A stretch of 64,000 nucleotides of DNA from an uncultured Desulfovibrio sp. (lineage in GTDB: Bacteria > Desulfobacterota > Desulfovibrionia > Desulfovibrionales > Desulfovibrionaceae): assembly GCF_902477725.1 (NCBI RefSeq), contig NZ_CABSIF010000001.1, positions 124,001-188,000 of the forward strand, read 5' to 3'. Each line of letters begins with the position of its first letter. Positions within the stretch are counted from its first letter, which is position 1. Below are positions 1 to 10,998 of this stretch, piece by piece. The position numbers were made by a program, and so were the translations under genes. The notes beneath the pieces were generated by a model. The model was not told the origin of the DNA and searched no databases. It saw only the letters and a program-made list of their open reading frames with translations.

Positions 1-935
1 CGGCCCCAGTTGGCATCGCCGCCGTAGATGGCGGTCTTTACCAGCTGTGAATGCCCCACGCTGCGCGCCACGGTGCGGGCATCGTCATCACTGGCGGCAC
101 CGGTCACGGTGATGTGGATAACCTTGCTGGCTCCTTCACCATCCATAACCAGCATATGCGACACAGTGCCCAGAATGTCGGTAAGCGCTTCTTCCAGCAG
201 TGCCAGATCAGCCGCACTTTCAGCGACAACGCCAGACGCGCCGTTGGCAAGGCCCAGAATGGTGTCGTTGGTCGAGGTGTCGCCGTCAACGCTCACCCGG
301 TTGAAGGTCTTTTCCACGGCACGGCCAAACATGGCCTGCCAGGGATCGCGCGCCACCTTGGCGTCTGTAAGCGCCACGCAGAGCATGGTTGCCATATTGG
401 GGCAGATCATGCCCGCGCCCTTGGCCATCACGGTAAGGCGCACAGTGCCGCCTGCAAGCGTAACCTCGCGCATGGAAAATTTGGGAAAGGCATCCGTGGT
501 CATAAAGGCGCGGGTAAAGCCCTCCGCATCGCGAGTGCCGATATTGCTGACCAACTTGGGGACGGCATCAAGCCACAGATCCATTTTGAGATGCGCGCCC
601 ACAACGCCAGTGGAAAGGGGCAAAATTTCATCGGCCTCAAGCCCGCTAAGGCCAGCCACCATAGCCTGCGTGGCGTGGCAGTTGGCAAGCCCCTCATCAC
701 CGGTGCAGGCGTTGGCCTGGCCGGAATTGGCAAGAACAGCGCGCGCGGTGCCGCGACTTGCAAGTATTTCCTGGCACACAAGCACAGGTGCGGCCTTGAA
801 CAGGTTCTGGGTGAACATTCCCGCCAGCACAGCGGTTGTGTCTGAAACTATAATGCCAAGGTCGTCCCGGCCAGCCTTTTTGAAATTGGCAGCCGCAGCC
901 CCAGCCCTGAAACCCTTTGGCAGATCGTCCTGCAT
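1..935 (-). CDS. argJ: Glutamate N-acetyltransferase / amino-acid acetyltransferase ArgJ (partial, 3' end missing)
   Basis: The reading frame starts at 935 and runs off the left edge, giving the first 311 residues of a protein usually near 395. It begins MQDDLPKGFRAG and carries the family's self-cleavage site KGAGMICPNMATML, where the Thr of the MAT motif becomes the N-terminal nucleophile of the beta chain; downstream it reads VSVDGDTSTNDT and SVGHSQLVKTA, both typical. ArgJ moves the acetyl group from N-acetylornithine to glutamate in the cyclic arginine pathway, in the cytoplasm. An in-frame stop lies two codons before the ATG, and GGAG sits 6 bases upstream, so the start is well fixed (a GTG at 938 is the only alternative). 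It lies 222 bases after fusA on the same strand, beyond a likely terminator. Confidence 0.95.
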   Translation of the reverse strand, partial: MQDDLPKGFRAGAAAANFKKAGRDDLGIIVSDTTAVLAGMFTQNLFKAAPVLVCQEILASRGTARAVLANSGQANACTGDEGLANCHATQAMVAGLSGLEADEILPLSTGVVGAHLKMDLWLDAVPKLVSNIGTRDAEGFTRAFMTTDAFPKFSMREVTLAGGTVRLTVMAKGAGMICPNMATMLCVALTDAKVARDPWQAMFGRAVEKTFNRVSVDGDTSTNDTILGLANGASGVVAESAADLALLEEALTDILGTVSHMLVMDGEGASKVIHITVTGAASDDDARTVARSVGHSQLVKTAIYGGDANWG

Positions 936-1087
936 CACCTACTCCATCACATCGTTGACTGTGCCGTGATGCCCCGGCAAAGAGCGAAGCTTCACGCAAT
1001 ATAGCAAATCCATATTTCCGTTAGCGCAGAATGCCCTTTTCTGGCCCTGCCAACAACAGCTAATTTCAGTGCCTGCCACAAACCAGA

Positions 1088-1118
1088 CGGGGGAGAAAGC
1101 TTGCCGCTTCCTCCCCCG
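1088..1118 (-). terminator. Likely terminator of the str operon
   Basis: An 8-bp perfect stem (CTCCCCCG at 1111-1118 with CGGGGGAG at 1088-1095) lies 40 bases past the fusA stop and is followed on the minus strand by a T-rich stretch (TCTGGTTTGT). It would separate rpsL-rpsG-fusA from argJ. The T-run is interrupted, so efficiency is uncertain. Confidence 0.5.
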
Positions 1119-1157
1119 CCGTATAAAGCCCTGAGCGGCTAGGCCGCCAGGCTCAGA

Positions 1158-3236
1158 TTATGTACGGCTCTTCTGGATTTCTTCGGCAATGGCCTGGGGC
1201 ACGCGTTCGTAGTGATCGAACTGCATGGTGAAGGTGGCGCGGCCCTGAGTGCGCGAACGCAGGTCAGTGGCATAGCCGAACATGGCGGAAAGCGGCACCT
1301 GAGCGCGCACGCTCTGCGCGCCGCCAGCGCGGGCTTCCATGCTCTGCACGCGGCCACGGCGGCCATTGAGGTCGCCCATGACGTCGCCGAGGTATTCTTC
1401 AGGCGTAACCACTTCCACGTCCATGATGGGTTCGAGCAGCACAGGGGTGGCCTTGCGCATGCCGTCCTTGATGGCCATGGAGCCGGCCACGTAGAAGGCC
1501 TGTTCCGAAGAGTCAACTTCGTGGTACGAACCAAAAATGAGCTTAACCTTCACGTCCACGACGGGGAAGCCAGCCAGCACGCCGGACTTCAGGGCATCGT
1601 TGATACCCTTGTCCACTGCGGGGATGTATTCCTTGGGAATAACGCCGCCGGAGATGGCATTGACGAACTCATAACCGTTGCCGGGATTGGGTTCCACTTC
1701 AATGACAACGTGACCGTACTGACCACGACCACCAGACTGCTTGGCGTACTTGAGGTCCGACTTGGCAGGCTTGGAAATGGTTTCGCGGTAGGCAACCTGG
1801 GGCTTGCCCACGTTGGCGTTCACGCCGAATTCGCGGGTGAGGCGGTCAACAATGATTTCCAGGTGCAGTTCGCCCATACCGGCGATCAGGGTCTGGTTGG
1901 TTTCATCGTCGCCCTTCACGCGGAACGAGGGATCTTCCTTGGCCAGCTTGTTCAGGGCGGCGGAAAGAGCGTCGCGGTCGGCCTTGGTCTTGGGCTCAAT
2001 GGCAACTTCGATAACCGGATCAGGAATGTTCAGCGATTCCAGAATGACTTCGCGCTTTTCGTCGCACAGGGTGTCGCCGGTGGAGGCGTTTTTCAGACCC
2101 ACCAGAGCCACGATGTCGCCAGCGCCAGCCCATTTCACGTCTTCACGCTTGTTGGCGTGCATCTTCAGGATGCGGCCAATGCGTTCGCGCTTGCCGGTGT
2201 TGGCGTTGTACACGGTCATGCCGGATTCAAGGAAGCCGGAGTAAATACGGAAGAAGGACAAGTGACCGATGAAGGGGTCGGAGAAAAGCTTGAACACCAG
2301 ACCGGCAAGGGGTTCCTTGTCGTCGCAATGGCATTCCACAATGTCTTCGGGCTTGCCAGCAACGTGGCCGGGCATGGCCGGGATGTCCACCGGAGAAGGC
2401 AAGTAGTCCACCACCGCGTCCAGCAGGGGCTGCACACCCATGTTGCGGAAGGCGGAACCCAGCAGCACCGGCACGATGTTGCGGGCAATGGTGGCCTTGC
2501 GGATGCAGGAGATGATTTCTTCTTCGGAAAGAGTCTCGCCGGCAAGGTACTTTTCGAGCAGGGCTTCGTCTTCCTCTGCCACGGCTTCCAGCATCTCGTG
2601 ATGCTTTTCGTCGTAAAGATCCTTCATTTCGGCAGGCACGTCTTCAACGCTGAATTCCGCGCCCTTGGAGCTTTTGTCAAAACGGATGGCATGCCCGCGC
2701 ACCAGATCCACCACGCCTTCAAACTTGTCTTCGCTGCCGATGGGCAACTGCAACGGCACGGCCTTGGCGCCAAGACGGTCGTGAATCATCTCCACGCAAC
2801 GGAAGAAGTTGGCGCCGATACGGTCCATCTTGTTCACAAAGCAGATGCGGGGGACATTGTAGCGGTCAGCCTGACGCCACACGGTTTCAGACTGGGGTTC
2901 CACGCCGGCAACGGCGTCGAACACGCACACGGCACCGTCGAGCACGCGCAGCGAACGTTCCACTTCAATGGTGAAGTCCACGTGGCCGGGGGTGTCGATG
3001 ATGTTAACGCGGCAGTCTTTCCAGAAGCAGGTGGTGGCGGCGGAAGTAATGGTAATGCCGCGTTCCTGTTCCTGCTCCATCCAGTCCATGGTGGAGGCGC
3101 CGTCGTGCGTTTCGCCGATCTTGTGATTAACGCCGGTGTAGAAAAGAATGCGTTCGGTGGTGGTAGTCTTGCCTGCGTCAATATGGGCCATAATGCCGAT
3201 ATTGCGCTGTTTGTTTACAGCAACGGTGCGGGACAC
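1158..3236 (-). CDS. fusA: Translation elongation factor G
   Basis: 692 residues, the normal length for EF-G. It moves tRNA and mRNA through the ribosome at the cost of GTP, and with RRF splits ribosomes. The G1 motif AHIDAGKT lies at residues 17-24, followed by RGITITSAA (switch I), DTPGHVDF (G3) and NKMDR (G4). Domains II-V follow through to the C-terminal YERVPQ region. It is the last gene of a minus-strand rpsL-rpsG-fusA unit, 102 bases after rpsG. No tuf or S10-operon gene follows it here; argJ does. Confidence 0.98.
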   Translation of the reverse strand: MSRTVAVNKQRNIGIMAHIDAGKTTTTERILFYTGVNHKIGETHDGASTMDWMEQEQERGITITSAATTCFWKDCRVNIIDTPGHVDFTIEVERSLRVLDGAVCVFDAVAGVEPQSETVWRQADRYNVPRICFVNKMDRIGANFFRCVEMIHDRLGAKAVPLQLPIGSEDKFEGVVDLVRGHAIRFDKSSKGAEFSVEDVPAEMKDLYDEKHHEMLEAVAEEDEALLEKYLAGETLSEEEIISCIRKATIARNIVPVLLGSAFRNMGVQPLLDAVVDYLPSPVDIPAMPGHVAGKPEDIVECHCDDKEPLAGLVFKLFSDPFIGHLSFFRIYSGFLESGMTVYNANTGKRERIGRILKMHANKREDVKWAGAGDIVALVGLKNASTGDTLCDEKREVILESLNIPDPVIEVAIEPKTKADRDALSAALNKLAKEDPSFRVKGDDETNQTLIAGMGELHLEIIVDRLTREFGVNANVGKPQVAYRETISKPAKSDLKYAKQSGGRGQYGHVVIEVEPNPGNGYEFVNAISGGVIPKEYIPAVDKGINDALKSGVLAGFPVVDVKVKLIFGSYHEVDSSEQAFYVAGSMAIKDGMRKATPVLLEPIMDVEVVTPEEYLGDVMGDLNGRRGRVQSMEARAGGAQSVRAQVPLSAMFGYATDLRSRTQGRATFTMQFDHYERVPQAIAEEIQKSRT

Positions 3237-3338
3237 GGTGTTTCCTCCATACTGCGGATGCGGTGTGGTGCAAAGCCGACGCCGCTTCCTTGCGGACGCG
3301 GCGTCGGGCTGAATTCAGATAAAAAACGGAAGGCCCTC

Positions 3339-3809
3339 TTACCAGCGGTAGTGAGCGAAAGCCTTGTTCGCGTCGGCCATGCGGTGCGTGTCTTCACGCT
3401 TTTTCACCGCGCCGCCGCGTCCGTTGAAAGCATCCAGCAGTTCGGCGGAAAGCTTGGCAGTCATGCCTTTTTCACCGCGCGAACGGGCATAGTTGATAAG
3501 CCAGCGGATCGACAGGGAAACCTGGCGTTCCGGGCGCACTTCCATAGGCACCTGGTAGGTGGCGCCGCCAACGCGGCGGGCCTTGACTTCCATGTGGGGC
3601 TTCACATTGTCCAGGGCCTTTTCAAAGGCGCGCATGGGTTCTTCGCCCGACTTTTCAGCCAGGGTCTCAAGGGAGCTGTAGAAAATCTTTTCGGCTGCAC
3701 CCTTCTTGCCGTCGAACATAAGCCTGTTCACAAACTTGGTGACAAGGCGGCTGGAGTACAACGGATCGGGCAGCACTTCCCTCTTCGGGACAGGACCTTT
3801 ACGGGGCAT
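3339..3809 (-). CDS. rpsG: Small-subunit ribosomal protein S7
   Basis: 156 residues, the usual length. S7 nucleates assembly of the 30S head by binding the 3' domain of 16S rRNA and lies at the E site. Recognisable segments are the N-terminal MPRKGPVPKREVLPDP, the KARRVGGATYQVP hairpin and the C-terminal KREDTHRMADANKAFAHYRW. The gene lies between rpsL and fusA. In E. coli S7 is the translational repressor of this operon; whether it is here cannot be seen. Confidence 0.98.
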   Translation of the reverse strand: MPRKGPVPKREVLPDPLYSSRLVTKFVNRLMFDGKKGAAEKIFYSSLETLAEKSGEEPMRAFEKALDNVKPHMEVKARRVGGATYQVPMEVRPERQVSLSIRWLINYARSRGEKGMTAKLSAELLDAFNGRGGAVKKREDTHRMADANKAFAHYRW

Positions 3810-3919
3810 GGGGTTTCTCCTTCATGCTTGATTTGCGGCGGCACCAAACCCCGCGGCGACCGGCGCTCCCCAGGGGAAGCAGCCAGGCGGGCCGCATGGC
3901 ACGCGCCGAAAGAATAAAA

Positions 3920-4291
3920 CTACTTGGGACGCTTGGCGCCGTACTTGGAACGGCTCTTGCGACGATCGGCCACGCCGGACGTATCAAGGGTACCGCGCAC
4001 GATGTGGTAACGGACACCGGGCAAGTCTTTTACACGACCGCCGCGGATGATGACCACGGAGTGTTCCTGAAGGTTGTGGCCTTCGCCGGGGATGTAGGCC
4101 GTAACTTCGATACCGTTGGTCAGGCGCACACGGGCGACCTTACGCAGAGCCGAGTTAGGCTTTTTCGGGGTGGTGGTGTAAACGCGGGTGCAAACGCCAC
4201 GGCGCTGCGGGCAAGCCTGCAGGGCGGGGGTCTTCTTGCGCTTCACCACGGCCTTCCGCTCAATGCGGATAAGCTGGTTAATCGTGGGCAT
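3920..4291 (-). CDS. rpsL: Small-subunit ribosomal protein S12
   Basis: 123 residues, full length. S12 sits at the decoding centre, and the conserved loops around the streptomycin-resistance positions are present (TPKKPNSALRK and PGVRYHIVRG). It is first in the str operon. GGAGGGAAATA precedes the ATG, a strong ribosome site. Upstream, instead of rpoC, there is a 180-base gap with a long inverted repeat and then an unrelated SMR pump gene on the same strand, so the operon probably has its own promoter in that gap. Confidence 0.98.
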   Translation of the reverse strand: MPTINQLIRIERKAVVKRKKTPALQACPQRRGVCTRVYTTTPKKPNSALRKVARVRLTNGIEVTAYIPGEGHNLQEHSVVIIRGGRVKDLPGVRYHIVRGTLDTSGVADRRKSRSKYGAKRPK

Positions 4292-4351
4292 TATTTCCCT
4301 CCATATGGGATATTGCGCTCAAAAAAGAGCTTTTTGAACGACAGGACATAG

Positions 4352-4395
4352 CGTGTCCGCCAGGGCCTGTCAATAGGCAGGCCCTGGCGGACACG
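4352..4395. repeat. Perfect 18-bp inverted repeat in the rpsL upstream gap
   Basis: CGTGTCCGCCAGGGCCTG (4352-4369) is exactly repeated in inverse at 4378-4395 with an 8-base loop. Neither side carries a clean T-run: on the plus side A6 then TTTATTTTT follows 6 bases later, and the minus side runs into CTATGTCCTG. It could end transcription of the SMR gene or form a leader hairpin in the str mRNA. The repeat is unambiguous; the role is not. Confidence 0.75.
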
Positions 4396-4475
4396 TGCAC
4401 AAAAAATTTATTTTTATACCAAAGGCTGACAAAAAAACAAGCTGTTAGCCAACGGGCGGCATCAGTAAGTCCGTT

Positions 4476-4820
4476 TTAGTGGGGCATGGAGCCTGAAAAA
4501 AAATGTATGACAAGTACCCCAAGCACAATCAGCCCGAGGCCGAGGCAGGCGGCAAGATCAAGCTTCTGCCCAAAAACCAGCAAGCCCAGAAGCGAAACCA
4601 GCACAATGCCAATGCCACTCCAGATGCCGTATGATATGCCCATGGGCACGACATTGAGCACCTTGGAAAGCAGGTAGAATGAAATACCATAGCCGAGCAG
4701 CGAAGCAAGGGTGGGCAAAAGACGGCTCATGCCCTCCGAATGCTTGAGACAGGCCGTGGCCCCCACCTCGACCAGAATGGCCGCTCCAAGCTGAACATAC
4801 GCCATCGCGGCAGGAGTCAT
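4476..4820 (-). CDS. SMR-family small multidrug efflux protein, EmrE-like
   Basis: 114 residues with four hydrophobic helices, the size of EmrE. Such proteins are inner-membrane antiparallel dimers that exchange protons for lipophilic cations. The essential membrane glutamate is in AAILVEVGAT (residue 18, equivalent to EmrE Glu14). The helix 3 signature ISYGIWSGIGIV and the C-terminus SGSMPH also match EmrE closely. The start at 4820 was chosen because GAGG sits 6 bases upstream and the length then fits the family; the frame stays open for another 20 residues with no SMR similarity. It lies between valS and rpsL on the same strand. Confidence 0.88.
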   Translation of the reverse strand: MTPAAMAYVQLGAAILVEVGATACLKHSEGMSRLLPTLASLLGYGISFYLLSKVLNVVPMGISYGIWSGIGIVLVSLLGLLVFGQKLDLAACLGLGLIVLGVLVIHFFSGSMPH

Positions 4821-4943
4821 ATCAACCTCTTTTGTATACAGGGGCGGCAAAGCCACCCGCAGGAACTGCGGCGCGGACAACAGGCAACCGCCCGCCGTCC
4901 GCGCCGCATATTCAGACCGGAAACCCCTTGGGGCGACAGCCGG

Positions 4944-7607
<2,664 letters not shown>

Positions 7608-7635
7608 CTTGCTTTCTCCATGAAAGGCGGCGATA

Positions 7636-9090
7636 ATGCGGTATATGTTTGCCGCACAGCCAATCTGCATTTTATGGGACGCGTCCCACATCTGGGGCCT
7701 CATGGCCTGGCGCGCTGTTCGCGCGCTGGGACTGCCCTGCCGCCTGGTTAAGGGACAAGAAATAGCCGAAGGCGCGTATTTAGGCAAGCCGGGGGGCGTC
7801 AGCCCCAATGGCGGCCCGCAACAGGGCGGCGCAGGCGTAAGCCTGCTGCTGGTTCCCGGCGGCAACGCACGGCTTAAGGCCTCGGGCCTCGGCAAAAACG
7901 GGCGCGAAGCCGTGCGCCAGTGGGTGGAACGCGGCGGCAACTATCTGGGTTTCTGCGGCGGTTCTGGCCTTGCCCTGACCCACCCCAATCCCGACCACGG
8001 CCTGAATATCTGCCCCTGGGCGCGGGCCGCTTATCCTGAGCGTCTGTACCATCTTATTTCCGGGCATGTGCGGACCCACGTTGCCAGCGGGCATGAATTT
8101 TCGCCCCGCAGGCCCGCCGCGCCAGCCAACCAGCCCGTGAACGGGCACAATGATACTGGCTCAACTGCCCCCCTGTGCCCCGGTGTTCGCCGCGCTGCCG
8201 CGCGGCAGGCCCAGTGCGGAACACCATCTGAAATATTTTCTCCTTCCCTGCCTGTCTGGTGGCCGGGGCGCTTTGCGCCTGAAAAGAACGACAACGTCAC
8301 CGTGCTGGCCTCCTACGGTTCGCCAGATGCGGATTTCTGGCTGGCGGACCTGCCCCTGCAAAGCTTGCCCTCCAAGGTTTTTTCTCACTGGCGCGACCTT
8401 TATGGTCTGAACCTCTCGGCAGATTTTCTTGAAGGCCAACCCATGGCCGTGACCGGAGCTTACGGGCAGGGACGCTATGTGCTGAGCTACTCGCACCTTG
8501 AAACGCCACACAGCCCCGATGCCAACGCGTGGCTGGCCCAGTTGCTGCGCAGCATGACAGGCCTTGAGCCAACACGCGAAGATGTGCCCCTGTGGCAACT
8601 GCGCCACCCCTGCGCCGCATGGCCAGAAGGTTCAGGCGGCCCTCTGCTGGACGCGCTGCGCCACATGCGCGAACTGCTTGATCTGGCTGTGGCCCACCAC
8701 CTTTTCTTTGGTCGCACCCACTGGCTGTGGGGCTGGCGCACGGGTCTGCCCGGCGCGGCCTGCAACAACCTGCATGCGGCATTGTGCACGGCGGCAAGCC
8801 TCGAGCCATCAGCGGCGGCCTTGGCCTATTGGCAGCAGATGGCCCCGCGCTTTGCCAAGCTTGAAGGCCTGTTTGCCGCCGGAGCGGAAGATTATTTTCT
8901 GGCCTGCCGCCTCGCGGAGACCCTCTCCCCCACCATGCCGGACGCCATTGACAAACGCGGCCTTGACCACCAGCGCGAAGCGCTGTTCGGGCACCCCATG
9001 AACGGCGGGGGCATTCTGGCCGAGCTTCTGGAAATGGTTGAAGAGCTTGTTTACCTTTCCCAGACCTCCATGCCCTGCGATCTGGCCTGA
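7636..9090 (+). CDS. BPL_N (glutamine-amidotransferase-fold) protein upstream of lipBA
   Basis: 484 residues. The first part (ILWDASHIWGLMAWRAVRALGLPCRLVKG, then LLVPGGNARLK, then GGNYLGFCGGSGLAL) has the layout of the BPL_N family, a class I glutaminase-like fold found at the N-terminus of eukaryotic biotin-protein ligase and in free-standing bacterial proteins. The Cys in GFCGGSG sits in the nucleophile-elbow position. The last 170 residues are helical and unrecognised. The start is 7636 or 7645; both are only about 30 bases from divergent valS. It precedes lipB by 125 bases and lipA follows, suggesting a link to lipoate or biotin attachment. No reaction can be assigned. Confidence 0.75.
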   Translation: MRYMFAAQPICILWDASHIWGLMAWRAVRALGLPCRLVKGQEIAEGAYLGKPGGVSPNGGPQQGGAGVSLLLVPGGNARLKASGLGKNGREAVRQWVERGGNYLGFCGGSGLALTHPNPDHGLNICPWARAAYPERLYHLISGHVRTHVASGHEFSPRRPAAPANQPVNGHNDTGSTAPLCPGVRRAAARQAQCGTPSEIFSPSLPVWWPGRFAPEKNDNVTVLASYGSPDADFWLADLPLQSLPSKVFSHWRDLYGLNLSADFLEGQPMAVTGAYGQGRYVLSYSHLETPHSPDANAWLAQLLRSMTGLEPTREDVPLWQLRHPCAAWPEGSGGPLLDALRHMRELLDLAVAHHLFFGRTHWLWGWRTGLPGAACNNLHAALCTAASLEPSAAALAYWQQMAPRFAKLEGLFAAGAEDYFLACRLAETLSPTMPDAIDKRGLDHQREALFGHPMNGGGILAELLEMVEELVYLSQTSMPCDLA

Positions 9091-9215
9091 TTCCGCTGCG
9101 CCTGATCCGTCACGGCGTCATGCCCCGCCCGCCTCTGCGCGCCGCAAGCGCTGGACGCCGAGGCCGCAAGCCGCTATGAGGGCTTTTTGCATCAACCTCC
9201 AATGCCAAGGCTCAC

Positions 9216-9899
9216 ATGTACGCATTTGATCTCGGCTGCGCCGCCTACCAGCGCGCCTTTGAAATACAAAAACAGGCGCAGGCTTACGTGCTTCAGGGCG
9301 GCGACGACATTCTGCTGCTTCTGGAGCATCCGCCCACCGTCACCCTGGGCAAAAACTCCGGCCAGGAGAATCTGCCTCCCAACCTCGCCAGTCTGTGGGG
9401 TTCGGCTGTGGATGTTGTGCACAGCACGCGCGGCGGCAATATTACCTGCCATTTTCCCGGTCAGCTGGTGGCCTACCCCATCATCAATCTGAAAAAGCGC
9501 ACCGGGGGCGTCCGGGCCTATGTAAATGATGTGGAAGAAGCCGCCATCCGCACGGTGCGGCGCTTTGGTATTGAAGCGGCCCGCAAGCCGGGCTTTCCCG
9601 GCGTATGGGTGGGCGGCAGCAAGATTGCCTCTCTGGGCATTGCCGTGCAGCGCCACGTGACCCTGCACGGTCTGGCCATGAATGTGGACAGGGATCTTTC
9701 CCTCTTCAACATCATCACCCCCTGCGGCCTTGACGGCGTGACCGCCACCTCGGTGCAGCGGGAACAAGTCGGCGACCTGGCGACTATGGATGCTGTGAAA
9801 GCATGCTTTCTTGAGGCCTTTTGCGAGGTTTTCAGCCAGCCGCTGCCGCCCCTGCAATCGACGCAAGCCTGCGAAGCCCTGCTCGCGGGCCAACCGTAA
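9216..9899 (+). CDS. lipB: Octanoyl-[acyl carrier protein]:protein octanoyltransferase
   Basis: 227 residues. LipB transfers octanoyl from ACP to the lipoyl domains of target proteins through a thioester on an active-site Cys. The signature TRGGNITCHFPGQLV is at residues 71-85, the catalytic Lys at 136 (VGGSKIASLG) and the catalytic Cys at 170 (IITPCGLDG). It is followed 91 bases later by lipA, which inserts the two sulfurs, so the pair gives de novo lipoylation, for example of glycine cleavage H protein. The start ATG was chosen because MYAFDLG begins right at the conserved fold. Confidence 0.95.
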   Translation: MYAFDLGCAAYQRAFEIQKQAQAYVLQGGDDILLLLEHPPTVTLGKNSGQENLPPNLASLWGSAVDVVHSTRGGNITCHFPGQLVAYPIINLKKRTGGVRAYVNDVEEAAIRTVRRFGIEAARKPGFPGVWVGGSKIASLGIAVQRHVTLHGLAMNVDRDLSLFNIITPCGLDGVTATSVQREQVGDLATMDAVKACFLEAFCEVFSQPLPPLQSTQACEALLAGQP

Positions 9900-9990
9900 C
9901 GGGATGCAGGACGAATCAAATCACAAGCCCAACACCAGTTCAGGCAATTTGCGGCATGCCGCCGCAGGTGCCCCAGCAAGGACGAAATAG

Positions 9991-10872
9991 ATGACCCAAC
10001 CCGATTCTTCCGGCAATTCCGGTTCTGCCAACGCCCCTCTGCGCAAGCCCGCATGGCTGCGCCGCCCGCTGGCCTCCGACAAACGCTTTTTCACCACCTC
10101 CGCCCTGCTGAACGAGCAGGGGCTTTCCACCGTCTGCAAGGAGGCCAACTGCCCCAACCGGCAGGAATGCTTTTCTTCCGGCACGGCCACATTTCTGATT
10201 TTGGGTGAAACCTGTACGCGCAACTGCCGCTTCTGCAATATCCACCCCGGCCAGACCAGCGCCCCCGACCCCACGGAACCGCAGCGCGTGGCTCAGGCCG
10301 CCGTGACGCTGGGGCTCAGGCATGTCGTTGTCACTTCTGTGACGCGTGACGACCTTGCGGATGGTGGCTCTGCCCAATTTGCCGCAGTAATTACGGCGCT
10401 GCGGCAGGCTCTCCCCGACAGCAGCGTCGAGGTGCTTATCCCCGATTTTCAGGGCAATGCCGATGCCCTGCGCACGGTCATGGACGCCAAACCCCATATC
10501 ATCAACCACAATGTGGAAACGCACCCCGCGCTCTATGCGCAGGTGCGGCCACAGGCCGATTACGAACAAAGCCTGGAACTGCTGCGCCGCGTGAACGATT
10601 GCGGCATGATGGCCAAGAGCGGCCTCATGGTGGGGCTGGGGGAGACAGACGCGCAGGTGCTTGAGGTGCTCAAGGACCTGCACACTGTGGGCTGCTCCAT
10701 TGTGACCATCGGCCAGTATCTGCCGCCCACAAGCCAGCACCACAAGCTTGACCGCTATGTGACGCCGGAACAGTTTGACGAGTACGCCGCCTACGGTAAA
10801 TCACTGGGTTTGCGCCATGTGTTTTCCGGCCCGCTGGTGCGCAGCAGCTACCACGCAGCCAACTTTGCCTGA
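9991..10872 (+). CDS. lipA: Lipoyl synthase (radical SAM)
   Basis: 293 residues. LipA inserts two sulfur atoms into protein-bound octanoate using one Fe-S cluster for radical SAM chemistry and sacrificing a second. Both cysteine sets are present: C49, C54 and C60 (CKEANCPNRQEC) for the auxiliary cluster, and C75, C79 and C82 (CTRNCRFC) for the SAM cluster. The conserved RSSYHA ending provides the Ser ligand of the auxiliary cluster. It is last in the BPL_N-lipB-lipA set and is followed by a strong bidirectional terminator. Confidence 0.97.
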   Translation: MTQPDSSGNSGSANAPLRKPAWLRRPLASDKRFFTTSALLNEQGLSTVCKEANCPNRQECFSSGTATFLILGETCTRNCRFCNIHPGQTSAPDPTEPQRVAQAAVTLGLRHVVVTSVTRDDLADGGSAQFAAVITALRQALPDSSVEVLIPDFQGNADALRTVMDAKPHIINHNVETHPALYAQVRPQADYEQSLELLRRVNDCGMMAKSGLMVGLGETDAQVLEVLKDLHTVGCSIVTIGQYLPPTSQHHKLDRYVTPEQFDEYAAYGKSLGLRHVFSGPLVRSSYHAANFA

Positions 10873-10923
10873 TTGCGGGCCAATCGCTGGCCAGCCTCTA
10901 CCTGCCCCAACCGCGCAACCATA

Positions 10924-10973
10924 AAAAGCGGGCTTTGCTCCCCGGATCACCCCGGAGAACAAAGCCCGCTTTT
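10924..10973. terminator. Bidirectional terminator between lipA and the AEC carrier gene
   Basis: A 14-bp perfect stem (AAAAGCGGGCTTTG at 10924-10937, inverse at 10960-10973) with an additional inner CCCCGG/CCCCGG-type pairing. Runs of A on one side and T on the other make it work in both directions, which fits its place between convergent genes. Confidence 0.9.
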
Positions 10974-10998
10974 CGTTCCTCAAATTTCAAGGTTCGGC

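Noticed and set aside
1212..3917. 901-codon open frame antisense to fusA and rpsG
   Set aside because: Shadow that crosses two real genes and their gap.
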